A stretch of 64,000 nucleotides of DNA, from the NCBI GenBank assembly GCA_027623295.1, contig JAQBXR010000010.1, forward strand, positions 42,385-106,384, in the 5' to 3' direction. The notes below the pieces were generated by a model. It was not told where the DNA came from and searched no databases. It saw only the letters and a list, made by a program, of their open reading frames with translations. This document shows, piece after piece, positions 10,357 through 18,123 of this stretch (within the stretch, counting starts at the first letter, position 1; the number at the start of each line of letters is the position of its first letter). The position numbers were made by a program, and so were the translations under genes. Source of the DNA: Planctomycetota bacterium. GTDB taxonomy: Bacteria > Planctomycetota > UBA1135.

Positions 10357-11334
10357 CTAAAAGTCGAGGACTTCTTCAATGGCATCAAGAACCCTGCGCG
10401 CATCGGGCAGGTAGTAGTTCTCGAGAGTGTTTGGGAATGGAGTATCGAAACCAGCCACGCGCTTAATCGGCGCTTCGATGGTTTCAATGGCATGTTCCGC
10501 AATCAATGCGGACAGCTCGGCGCCGTAGCCACAAAAGCGTGGAGCTTCGTGGACGATGACCACGCGACCGCAATCGCGCGCAGCTTGCAAAACCGACTCT
10601 TCATCGAGCGGCATGAGGGTGCGAAGGTCGACCACGCGCACATCTTTGTTCCGCGATTCCTTCACGCGCTTGGCGGCTTCGGTGCAAACCGGAACCATAG
10701 CGCCGTAACAGAAGACTGCGACATCTCCACCTGGGGTGACTTCGCGGGTCTTCGAAAGTTCGACTTCATAAACACCCTCTGGCACTTCCTGACGGAAGGC
10801 ACGGTAAAGCGCTTTCGGCTCCATGAACAACACAGGGTCCGGATCGTTGATACTTGCAATCAACAAACCTTTGGCATCGTAGGGAGTGGAAGGGATCACA
10901 ACCTTCAAGCCTGGCGTGTGTGCGAAATAGGCCTCACCCGATTGCGAGTGATACAAACCGCCACGAATACCGCCCCCGTAAGGAGTACGAATGGTCATCG
11001 GAACGGTGTATTGACCACCACTGCGATAACGCATTTTGGCTGCTTCGGAAACGATTTGGTCAAAGGCCGGGAAAATGAAGTCTTGAAACTGGATTTCACA
11101 AACCGGCTTCATGCCGTTCATGGCCATGCCAATTCCGACACCGATGATGCCATCTTCCGACAAAGGGGTGTCGAAGCAACGGTCTTCACCGAACTCTTTC
11201 GTTAAGTTTTCCGTTGCCAAAAACACGCCGCCCTTGGGACCGACGTCTTCTCCCATCACAAGAACACTTTCGTCTTCCTTCATGATGGAACGGAGGCCGT
11301 CGTTGATAGCCTGAACCATGGTGATTTCGCTCAC
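10357..11334 (-). CDS. 2-oxoacid dehydrogenase E1 component beta subunit
   Basis: A 325-residue E1 beta that pairs with E1 alpha to decarboxylate branched-chain 2-oxoacids. Family hallmarks are EDVGPKGGVFLATENL near the N terminus, PFPNTLENYYLP near the C terminus, and the transketolase-like middle with MTIRTPYGGGIRGG. The start is a GTG at 11334 overlapping the preceding E1 alpha stop as GTGA. This start gives MSEITMVQAI, which fits the family N terminus better than the next ATG five codons on. It lies between the first E1 alpha and E2. Confidence 0.93.
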   Translation of the reverse strand: MSEITMVQAINDGLRSIMKEDESVLVMGEDVGPKGGVFLATENLTKEFGEDRCFDTPLSEDGIIGVGIGMAMNGMKPVCEIQFQDFIFPAFDQIVSEAAKMRYRSGGQYTVPMTIRTPYGGGIRGGLYHSQSGEAYFAHTPGLKVVIPSTPYDAKGLLIASINDPDPVLFMEPKALYRAFRQEVPEGVYEVELSKTREVTPGGDVAVFCYGAMVPVCTEAAKRVKESRNKDVRVVDLRTLMPLDEESVLQAARDCGRVVIVHEAPRFCGYGAELSALIAEHAIETIEAPIKRVAGFDTPFPNTLENYYLPDARRVLDAIEEVLDF

Positions 11335-12446
11335 AGTGGAAATTCTCCTTTTTCGTTGACGGCTTCGTCGCGGTCGGAGAAGTGGCTAATGCACTCTTCC
11401 ATTTGGGTTTCAAGGTGCTTCGGCATCGCCTCGAAGACGTCGCTGAAAATGCTTCCAAGTTTCGGCCGAGGTTTTCCCTCTGCCACTTTTGCCGCAGCCA
11501 TCATGGCGTCGGCGGTTTCCGTTTCGATGGCGGCAGCACTCTCATCAGTGAGGTGGCCTTCATCGATCAGATACTTGCGGAACCGAGTCAACGGATCGCG
11601 CTTTTCCCATTTCTCGAACAGGGCCGCGTCTACGTAACGCGAAGGATCATCCGAAGTGGAGTGACCACCCATACGGAAAGTCACGGCCTCAATCAGAGTT
11701 GGACCTCCGCCGGAACGCGCGTGTTTGACGGCATCGGAAACAACTTTGTAAACCGCGAGCACATCGTTGCCGTCGACCATAACGCCAGGGATTCCGTAAG
11801 CCTCGCCCTTGATGGCATAACTTTCGGACATGGTCTGCTTTTCGCTTGGACAACTAATCGCCCATTGGTTGTTCTGGCACAAGAAAACCACCGGGGATTT
11901 TTTCACGCCAGCCCAGTTCAAGCCGGAGTGAAATCCAAGCGTGCTGGTCGAGCCGTCACCAAAGGTAGTTAGCACGATGCCTTTCTCCTTGCGCAACTTC
12001 ATGGCATCTGCAATGCCGACCGCGTTTGGAATCTGCGTTCCAAGCGGCGACGAAATCGACATCCACTTGATCGGCTCCAAAAAGCTGAAGTGCACTGGCA
12101 TCTGACGGCCTTGCGCATTGTCATCGCAGTTGCCGAACATGTTGTCAAACATGCCTTCAAGGCTAATGCCGTGATAGAACATCATGGCAAAGTCGCGGTA
12201 GTGCGGTGCGATCCAGTCGGTGGCGGCGTCTAGTGCCGCGGCGCCGCCAACAGAAGTGGCTTCAATCCCGCGGTTGGGAATTGAGAAACCGATTTTGCCC
12301 GTGCGCTGTAGTTTCATGCAGCGGTCATCAAAGGCACGCGTACTGACGATGGCACGGTACATACGCAGCAAAGTCTCGCGCTTCAAACGCGGGGCTTTGC
12401 CAACCTTGTTGCCGGCTTCATCTATGATTTGGAATGGGTCGTCCAT
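11331..12446 (-). CDS. 2-oxoacid dehydrogenase E1 component alpha subunit (first copy)
   Basis: A 371-residue ThDP-dependent E1 alpha. Motifs: FGDGSTSTLGFHSGL with NNQWAIS for ThDP binding, and RMGGHSTSDDPSRY for the loop characteristic of branched-chain enzymes. It is translationally coupled to E1 beta by a 4-bp overlap, which makes it the likely regular partner. The second copy at 7553-8701 shares motifs but differs clearly in sequence (NN against DN in the ThDP motif), so the two are old paralogues rather than a fresh duplication. Confidence 0.92.
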   Translation of the reverse strand: MDDPFQIIDEAGNKVGKAPRLKRETLLRMYRAIVSTRAFDDRCMKLQRTGKIGFSIPNRGIEATSVGGAAALDAATDWIAPHYRDFAMMFYHGISLEGMFDNMFGNCDDNAQGRQMPVHFSFLEPIKWMSISSPLGTQIPNAVGIADAMKLRKEKGIVLTTFGDGSTSTLGFHSGLNWAGVKKSPVVFLCQNNQWAISCPSEKQTMSESYAIKGEAYGIPGVMVDGNDVLAVYKVVSDAVKHARSGGGPTLIEAVTFRMGGHSTSDDPSRYVDAALFEKWEKRDPLTRFRKYLIDEGHLTDESAAAIETETADAMMAAAKVAEGKPRPKLGSIFSDVFEAMPKHLETQMEECISHFSDRDEAVNEKGEFPL

Positions 12447-12462
12447 GAAGGTAACGATCGGG

Positions 12463-13386
12463 TCAGACCACCATTTTTCCCGGCCCGGAAACCAGGTCCG
12501 CCGTTTCCGGACGATTATCGCCCAGTCGACTTAAGAGATAGTTCTCGGCAGCTTTGTAGGAAGAGCGCACCAACGGGCCCGAAGCGCAGTAAGCGAAACC
12601 GAGTTCTCCGGCCACGACTTTCCACTCATCGAACTTTTCGGGGGTGACGTATTCTTCCACTGCAAGATGGCGCTTGGTGGGTTGTAGGTATTGCCCGAGA
12701 GTGAGGATGTCGACCCCCGCCTCGCGCAAGTCCGCCATGGTTTGGCGAATCTCGGCATCGGTTTCTCCGACACCTAACATGATGGACGACTTGGTCACGA
12801 TGCTGGGGCGGAACTTCTTCGCCTCGCGCAGCACATTTAAGGTCTGTCCATACTTGGCGCGGACGTCGCGCACTTTTCGGTGCAGACGTTCCACGGTTTC
12901 AATGTTGTGGGCGAAGACATCGAGTCCGGTATCGCACACCGTTTGGATGCAATCCACGTTGCCCTGGAAGTCGGGCGTGAGTGCTTCCACTAGCAGACTT
13001 GGACGACGCGCTTTGATCGCGCGAATCGTCGCAGCGTAATGCTCAGCACCGAAGTCCTCCAAGTCGTCGCGATCCACGCTGGTCAGGACCAGATAACGCA
13101 AACTCGGAATGTCCGCGCTGCTGGCCACCTTTTCTGGTTCCTGCAGGTCCAGCCACCCTTGTGGGTTGCCAGTCTTCACAGCGCAGAAACGACAGCCGCG
13201 GGTGCAGACATCGCCCATGAGCATGATGGTGGCGGTCCCATCGGCCCAGCATTCGCCCAGATTGGGGCACCGCGCCTCTTCACAGACCGTGTACAAACCC
13301 TTCTGACGCAGCGATTTACGCAGCTCGGCAGTGGTCTCCCCAGTAGGGAGCTTCATCTTCAGCCAGGAGGGTTTCTTGAGTGGCAC
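12463..13386 (-). CDS. lipA: Lipoyl synthase LipA
   Basis: A 307-residue radical SAM enzyme that inserts two sulfurs into protein-bound octanoyl groups. It has both iron-sulfur motifs: the N-terminal auxiliary cluster [12 protein letters not shown] and the radical-[13 protein letters not shown]. The typical C-terminal [10 protein letters not shown] is present. The start is a GTG at 13386, which keeps the conserved [13 protein letters not shown] beginning. The ATG ten codons on would remove it. Position at the head of the E1/E2 operon suggests supply of lipoate for the E2 and perhaps other complexes. Confidence 0.95.
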   Translation of the reverse strand: MPLKKPSWLKMKLPTGETTAELRKSLRQKGLYTVCEEARCPNLGECWADGTATIMLMGDVCTRGCRFCAVKTGNPQGWLDLQEPEKVASSADIPSLRYLVLTSVDRDDLEDFGAEHYAATIRAIKARRPSLLVEALTPDFQGNVDCIQTVCDTGLDVFAHNIETVERLHRKVRDVRAKYGQTLNVLREAKKFRPSIVTKSSIMLGVGETDAEIRQTMADLREAGVDILTLGQYLQPTKRHLAVEEYVTPEKFDEWKVVAGELGFAYCASGPLVRSSYKAAENYLLSRLGDNRPETADLVSGPGKMVV

Positions 13387-13415
13387 AGGGTCAAATGCGG
13401 GAACAGGAACCGCAG

Positions 13416-13437
13416 ATTATACCTCTCTAGCTGTCAA
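13416..13437 (-). promoter_or_regulatory. Possible promoter elements upstream of lipA
   Basis: On the minus strand a perfect TATAAT (13416-13421) lies 30 bp before the lipA GTG and a perfect TTGACA (13432-13437) just upstream. They are separated by only 10 bp, too short for one sigma-70 promoter. The TATAAT may work alone or with another upstream element. Low confidence. Confidence 0.3.
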
Positions 13438-13476
13438 AGCCTTCGATAATCAGTTCGGCAATATTGCCGAACATAA

Positions 13477-14082
13477 TCAGCGCTGACTTCCCAGATACAT
13501 GTCTCTACCTGAAGCGACGGATTCCGGGTCGCCCTTTAGTTGCCAAAGGTAACCATCATAAGCTTGGCGATGCCGGCCGGACCAAGCTGCAAGATCCGCC
13601 AGGCCTTGACGTGATGTTTCGAGAACATCGCCATCTTTCGCATGGGCAAGCAAGTATTCAAAGTGCTCTTCCGAAGCTTGGTACTTGCCGCTCCAGGACA
13701 ACATCTGCGCCAAATTTAACCGCGCGGCATGATCTTCAGAATCGTGCTCGAGCAAATGCTCGAAGGCCTCGATGGACTCTGACTCGGCTCCTTGGCTTCG
13801 CGCCACTTCGGCAAGCCCGCGCCAAGCAGGCCAACGTCCTTCCTTAACAGCACTCTCGAACGAGCTCTTAGCTCCTACGAAATCCCCCGCTTCGAAAGAA
13901 ACCCACCCTTCTGCTTCAAGACGCTTTCCCTCCTCCGGATCCTGTGCAACCGAACCTGCCGGCTCTTGTGTTTGAGCCTAGCTATGAGGCAGTGCGCCCA
14001 AGACGGGAACCACGAGAAACGTGGCCCACAGGCCTACGCTCGTCCACCGCGTCAGTGCGTTAAATGCTAAGGAAGGGTTCAA
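13477..14082 (-). pseudogene. Secreted TPR-repeat protein interrupted by an in-frame amber codon
   Basis: Reading from a TTG at 14082, preceded by GGAGGGGG, gives a 34-residue signal-like segment with a hydrophobic core (VGLWATFLVVPVLGAL). Then comes TAG at 13978-13980, then 167 residues continuing in the same frame. The downstream part has TPR-like helical pairs (AEGWVSFEAGDFVGAKSSFE, ARLNLAQMLSWSGKYQASEE). No ATG, GTG or TTG follows the TAG until a GTG at 13806, in the middle of a TPR helix, so internal restart would give a truncated protein. The conserved frame on both sides suggests a single nonsense change (for example CAG to TAG), a sequencing error, or suppression. Function unknown; probably periplasmic scaffold or binding. 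Confidence 0.65.
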
Positions 14083-14184
14083 TTGCCCCCTCCATCGGAC
14101 TTTACTAAATTTTCTTAAACCGGGAGCCGCATAAAGGGCTCTACTCCCATCCAAAGGGACCGAGGCGGAAAGGATTTGCGGCGA

Positions 14185-15561
14185 TTAATTCTGGCGATGG
14201 CGCGCAAACACCACGCTCAGCCAGATCCGCAACAACTGCAATAGGAAGTAGGCTGCCAGAATTCCGCTTGCTGCGAAAATCCAAGGGCCTGCGCTTGTAA
14301 TCCAAGCTGGGGAGGCGAGGCCATCATAGCGGTAGATGGAAGTTCCCGCTCCTGAGATAGTCAGCCAGCCGACCAGGCCGATGACACCCACGTTCAATCC
14401 CTTAATGAGATTGCAATATTCCCGGGTGGCAAACACGGTAGCCTCAATGCCGCGTCGGGATTGGATTTCGGACAATATCCAGGTGATGCCGGCAAACAAT
14501 GCCATGCAGTCAATTCCGATTTCAGCGCCCATGGCGTGCCCCATGACCAGGCGCGTGCCGTGGATTAAGGAGTTGATCGGCGGAATGGAAATGATAAGCG
14601 AGGTCCCGAGAATGAAACCGGTCCACCATTTCGCCGCGGTAAGGAAAGCTTGAATACCGCAAGGCGGAGCTGGCTTACTCGCCTTCACCATGGCGGTAAT
14701 GTCCATGATTACACGGAAGAACAGAATGATTTCTGCCATGCTCACCACAAAGCTAATCCACTTTACGGTGTGGCTTTGTGGCAGGTGATAAGTGTGGTGC
14801 GCGAAGTTTGTAAAGGAATTGAGTAGTCCAACCGCGAATAAGGCATAGGCCAAACGCGAATGCGCATAGCGTTCACAATTGCTTAACTTACAGCCAACGT
14901 AATACAGAGTTCCGTAAACGAAGAGGTTGAAGCTTCCGACTAAGGTGCCAGTTGCCTTCCACTGCAAACGCATATCGGTAATCGGTTCCGAGAAAATCTC
15001 GGGCATCAGCCAGGCGTGTTGCTCGGAGAAGGTGTACAGGAAGAACAAACTTCCGATGCCCCACATGGTTGCGTGAATCGGGCGCGACATTAAGCCGCGG
15101 CCTAAGTGACTGAAATAGTTCCAAGTGAACATCAGCCAGCCAAGCGCAATGGGGATTGAGAAAATGGGATGGAAGCCCATGTACTCACGACCGGAGCCTA
15201 CACCGATCAACATAGTGAAGAAAACTCCCACACCTGCAATGGCCCATGAAATGACCTGAATGCGCAAGCGGACTTTTTCACCCGCGCTCATGGGGCCGGC
15301 GACATCTTCAAAGAAGCGGTGCACGACGGCCATACCACCGAGCAGGATAAACACCACGGCAAAGGTCGTGTGCAGTGGGCGCAAGGCGGCGAACTGAATA
15401 CCTAAACCCTGCATAACCGGCGCCATTTGCGGAATGTAGTAGAAAGCGCCAAGCAGACCAGCAAGCACGGCAATACAAATTGCAACCACAGCGCCGCGCA
15501 AAAAGGTCAGCGTTGCGTAGCGCCGGTTCGGGTCGACCTCGAGGGAAATTGGAGGCTCCAT
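14185..15561 (-). CDS. Heme-copper oxidoreductase-like subunit I (NorB/cbb3-related) with altered metal ligands
   Basis: A 458-residue protein with about 12 membrane helices, related to cbb3 oxidase subunit I and NorB. Visible landmarks: RPLHT (His64, low-spin heme), GREY, HHTYHLP (His255-His256, CuB/FeB pair), and HGTRLVMGHAMGAEIG (His342, high-spin heme). In the helix VI stretch QWKATGTLVGS, the position aligned by eye with the cbb3 ligand His (QWWYGH) is Gly205. The HxH of helix X is HxM (Met344). The protein may therefore not be a normal oxygen or NO reductase. The ATG at 15561 lies 2 bp after the upstream cytochrome stop; an earlier GTG at 15579 overlaps it. Assignment to the superfamily is firm; function is not. 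Confidence 0.75.
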   Translation of the reverse strand: MEPPISLEVDPNRRYATLTFLRGAVVAICIAVLAGLLGAFYYIPQMAPVMQGLGIQFAALRPLHTTFAVVFILLGGMAVVHRFFEDVAGPMSAGEKVRLRIQVISWAIAGVGVFFTMLIGVGSGREYMGFHPIFSIPIALGWLMFTWNYFSHLGRGLMSRPIHATMWGIGSLFFLYTFSEQHAWLMPEIFSEPITDMRLQWKATGTLVGSFNLFVYGTLYYVGCKLSNCERYAHSRLAYALFAVGLLNSFTNFAHHTYHLPQSHTVKWISFVVSMAEIILFFRVIMDITAMVKASKPAPPCGIQAFLTAAKWWTGFILGTSLIISIPPINSLIHGTRLVMGHAMGAEIGIDCMALFAGITWILSEIQSRRGIEATVFATREYCNLIKGLNVGVIGLVGWLTISGAGTSIYRYDGLASPAWITSAGPWIFAASGILAAYFLLQLLRIWLSVVFARHRQN

Positions 15562-15563
15562 GA

Positions 15564-16382
15564 TTAAAACTCCCACCACGGAAGGTTGTCCCAGAAGGCA
15601 TCGTCGGTGCTTTCTTCGACTAGAGCTAGAGCCTCTTCACGATGCTCCCCTAAGAAGGTAATGAAAGCTTGGACTTGCGCGCGTTTTTCAGCGGACAAGC
15701 CCGATGGCGGCATGAGCGGTGGCACGCCCATTTCCAACTTGCTTTGGATTTCTTGCGCGCTTAAGCGTAAGCCTGAAAGCGATAAGTCTGGAGCACCGAT
15801 GGCAGATTCCCCAAATAACACGTGACAGCCGACGCAGGTGTACGAGCGGTAAATCTCAAAACCACTAATGGCGCCTTGGTCGCCTGAAGCCTTCAAAATC
15901 TTTTGCACCGCCAAGGTACTAGGAGAGTTCGATGGAATTCCATTTGCCGACACCCCGGCGCGAACCGGATTGCGTGCCTGGCCGATGCCGGTTTCATTCA
16001 TGGCACTGAGGAACTCCCATAAAGCGGTGACATCGTCCTCAGGCAAGTCGAACTTGGGCATTTGGCCTTTGCCTAGAGCAAGGCGATCTGCCAACTGCGG
16101 CTTCTGCAAACGCGATGCAGCATTGGTTAGGTCTGGGCCTAAAAATCCGCCAAAGCCATAAAGCTGATGACAAGCTTGGCAATTGTTCGCCAACCACACG
16201 CGACGTCCGGCCAGCTCTTCGCCCACGAGGACCCGGGTTGGGGTCGGATCTGAATAAACCAGGTAGGTCTGACTGACGAAACACAGGGCGAGGATGCCAA
16301 GCATCCATGCCTTGCCGGTGGGGCTAATCGTTTGCGCCCAAAAGCTTTCCGCCGATTTCGAGGTTTCCTCAGGGTCATCCAT
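15564..16382 (-). CDS. Membrane-anchored diheme cytochrome c, NorC-like partner
   Basis: A 272-residue protein with one N-terminal membrane helix (about residues 25-45) and two c-type heme domains. The first, CQACHQLYGFGGFLGPDLTN, closely resembles NorC and CcoO-type sites. The second is CVGCHVLFGESAIGAPDL near residue 185. MPKFDLP and MPPSGLS probably give the distal methionines. It would donate electrons to the heme-copper-like subunit immediately downstream. NorC normally has one heme, so the duplicated heme domain is unusual. The ATG at 16382 is followed without other genes by subunit I, indicating a two-gene operon. Confidence 0.85.
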   Translation of the reverse strand: MDDPEETSKSAESFWAQTISPTGKAWMLGILALCFVSQTYLVYSDPTPTRVLVGEELAGRRVWLANNCQACHQLYGFGGFLGPDLTNAASRLQKPQLADRLALGKGQMPKFDLPEDDVTALWEFLSAMNETGIGQARNPVRAGVSANGIPSNSPSTLAVQKILKASGDQGAISGFEIYRSYTCVGCHVLFGESAIGAPDLSLSGLRLSAQEIQSKLEMGVPPLMPPSGLSAEKRAQVQAFITFLGEHREEALALVEESTDDAFWDNLPWWEF

Positions 16383-16430
16383 GAGGCAAAGAGTCTAGCA
16401 GCATTTTGCAGCACCGGATTCCGGGTTATC

Positions 16431-16460
16431 TTGGAGGTGCGCAAGCGCCATGACCTCCAA
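16431..16460. repeat. Inverted repeat between chimeric trp gene and cytochrome gene
   Basis: TTGGAGGT (16431-16438) and ACCTCCAA (16453-16460) form an 8-bp stem, and GCGCAAGCGC between them can extend it. The stem lies 15 bp past the stop of the trpD/DAHP synthase gene. No T-run follows on the minus strand, so it is a possible factor-dependent terminator or RNA end only. Confidence 0.4.
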
Positions 16461-16474
16461 CGGTTTCTATGCAC

Positions 16475-17536
16475 TCAGTCCGAAATGCGTCTGCCGGTCA
16501 CTGCAGCCATAATGCGGGCATCGGCCACGATTGCTGAAAGTTCGCCTGGGAGTAAAGCTTGGTCGGCATCGCTGCGCGCAACACTTGGATCAGGGTGCAT
16601 TTCCACGGTGAGTCCATCGGCCCCTGCGGCAATCGATGCTTTGGCCAGTGGGCGGATATAGCGGGCAACCCCTACTGCGTGCGCGGGGTCCACTACGATA
16701 GGTAAGTGAGTCCATTCGCGCAGGAGTGGCAACACAGTGAGGTCCAAAGTATTGCGGGTTGCGGTTTCAAAAGTTCGAATTCCGCGCTCACACAGCATGA
16801 CTTGAGAACTTCCAAAGGCGAGCAAGTATTCGGCGCTGTACAGCCATTCATCGACGGTGCCGGCAAGGCCCCGCTTCAGCAAGACGGGTATGCCGCTTGA
16901 TCCAATCGCCTTCAACAAACTAAAGTTTTGCATGTTGCGCGCACCGATCTGAAGGCAATCAATGTTGTGATCGACAAATGCCGGCAGCTGCGACGCATCC
17001 ATAATTTCTGAAACAACCGGAAGATCGTTTGCTTCTCCCGCATCTTTGAGCTGGCGTAGCCCTTCGACACCAAAGCCCTGAAAGGAATAAGGCGAAGTGC
17101 GTGGCTTGTAAGCTCCGCCACGAAGAATCTGCGCGCCTGCAGCTTTCACTCCAGCAGCATCCAGCAAATCTGCGCTTCCACATTTCGAGGAGACACTGCG
17201 GTTGCCATGCTTCACCACCTTTGCGCCAGCTGCAGCTGCAACCACAGCGGTTGCAGTACTCAAGTTAAACGAATCTTTGCCATCGCCACCTGTTCCGCAA
17301 GTATCCACCGCAAAATCGGGCATGGCGCTAAACGGAACCATGGCCGAACGCAAAGCCAACACGGCACCAAGGATTTCACTTGCCGTTTCTCCGCGATCGG
17401 CAAGTGCAACCAACAAAGCTGCCAACTCTTTTTCGGCAAAGCCCGGGACCAATACGGTACCCACCACCAACTGCATTTGTTCTGCAGTCAGGATGCCGCC
17501 TTCGCGCACCAAAGCTGTTGCCGATGCGAGGTTCAT
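16475..17536 (-). CDS. Chimera: N-terminal part of TrpD joined to C-terminal part of DAHP synthase
   Basis: A 353-residue continuous frame. Residues about 1-128 are anthranilate phosphoribosyltransferase: DTCGTGGDGKDSFNLSTAT, KHGNRSVSSKCGSADLLDAAGV. From about residue 131 the sequence is 3-deoxy-7-phosphoheptulonate synthase: LRGGAYKPRTSPYSFQG, LQIGARNMQNF, CERGIRTFETATRNTLDL, VDPAHA, EMHPDPSVARSD. TrpD lacks its C-terminal two thirds. The synthase lacks its N-terminal third, including the usual GPCSVE strand. The join (17132-17158) falls in a short similar stretch, AAGVKAAGA, where GCTGCTGG and GCTGCAGG repeat. Neither half should be active alone. An in-frame deletion between trpD and a downstream aro gene, or an assembly chimera, explains it best. 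The ATG at 17536 overlaps the trpG stop. Confidence 0.85.
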   Translation of the reverse strand: MNLASATALVREGGILTAEQMQLVVGTVLVPGFAEKELAALLVALADRGETASEILGAVLALRSAMVPFSAMPDFAVDTCGTGGDGKDSFNLSTATAVVAAAAGAKVVKHGNRSVSSKCGSADLLDAAGVKAAGAQILRGGAYKPRTSPYSFQGFGVEGLRQLKDAGEANDLPVVSEIMDASQLPAFVDHNIDCLQIGARNMQNFSLLKAIGSSGIPVLLKRGLAGTVDEWLYSAEYLLAFGSSQVMLCERGIRTFETATRNTLDLTVLPLLREWTHLPIVVDPAHAVGVARYIRPLAKASIAAGADGLTVEMHPDPSVARSDADQALLPGELSAIVADARIMAAVTGRRISD

Positions 17537-18123
17537 CGCTCAGCCACCACCTCACCAGCGGTTTGCAAAAACTGCTCCAACATGCGATCGCCCTGTGGAG
17601 TCAAGATCGACTCCGGGTGAAACTGCACACCAAACCAAGGCCGCTCTTTATGCTGCACTGCCATGACCAAACCTTCTTCGGTCCAAGCGCAAAGTTCCAA
17701 CTCTGCAGGCAAGTCTTCACGGACGGCACGCAAACTGTGATAACGACCGGCCTGAAAAGGGTTCGGCAAGCCTTGAAACAAAGTAGCGCTCTTTAAAGTG
17801 TGCACCATAGCTGGCTTGCCGTGGGTTGGCACAGGATCTAGCTCCAAGCGGCCACCCAAGGCTTCCACCAAGGCCTGATGGCCCAAACAAACGCCAAGTA
17901 ATGGCATGTCGGCTGGAAGCGCTCGGATCAAATCCAAACAGATGCCGGCACTTTTAGGGCGCCCAGGACCAGGACTTAACACCACTCCGGAAACGCCCTT
18001 AGCCAAAACTTCTTCCACGGAAATAGCGTCGTTGCGCAGCACCTCGACTTGCGCCCCTGAGGCTGCAAGTGATTGGTAAAGGTTGTAAGTGAAGGAGTCG
18101 TAGTTATCGATGAGCAAAATCAT
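17533..18123 (-). CDS. trpG: Anthranilate synthase component II (glutamine amidotransferase)
   Basis: A 196-residue class I glutamine amidotransferase that supplies ammonia to TrpE. Complete motifs: IDNYDSFTYNLYQ at the start, SPGPGRP, the nucleophile in GVCLGHQ, and the His-Glu pair in QFHPESI near the C terminus. The gene overlaps trpE upstream and trpD downstream by 4 bp each (ATGA), so translation is coupled along the operon. The same subunit can also serve p-aminobenzoate synthase in many bacteria. Here its place in the operon favours tryptophan synthesis. Confidence 0.95.
   Translation of the reverse strand: MILLIDNYDSFTYNLYQSLAASGAQVEVLRNDAISVEEVLAKGVSGVVLSPGPGRPKSAGICLDLIRALPADMPLLGVCLGHQALVEALGGRLELDPVPTHGKPAMVHTLKSATLFQGLPNPFQAGRYHSLRAVREDLPAELELCAWTEEGLVMAVQHKERPWFGVQFHPESILTPQGDRMLEQFLQTAGEVVAER

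Noticed and set aside
9320..10360. Long plus-strand frame rich in Cys, Arg and Ser opposite the E2 gene
   Set aside because: It is the antisense of Ala/Pro-rich linkers and lipoyl domains. The minus-strand protein has full domain homology, so the frame is an artefact of composition.
10348..11205. 285-codon plus-strand frame opposite E1 beta
   Set aside because: Fully antisense to a well-conserved gene, with no recognisable domain.
13416..13437. TTGACA and TATAAT as one consensus promoter for lipA
   Set aside because: The spacer is 10 bp rather than about 17, so the pair cannot act as a single sigma-70 promoter. Listed only as possible separate elements.
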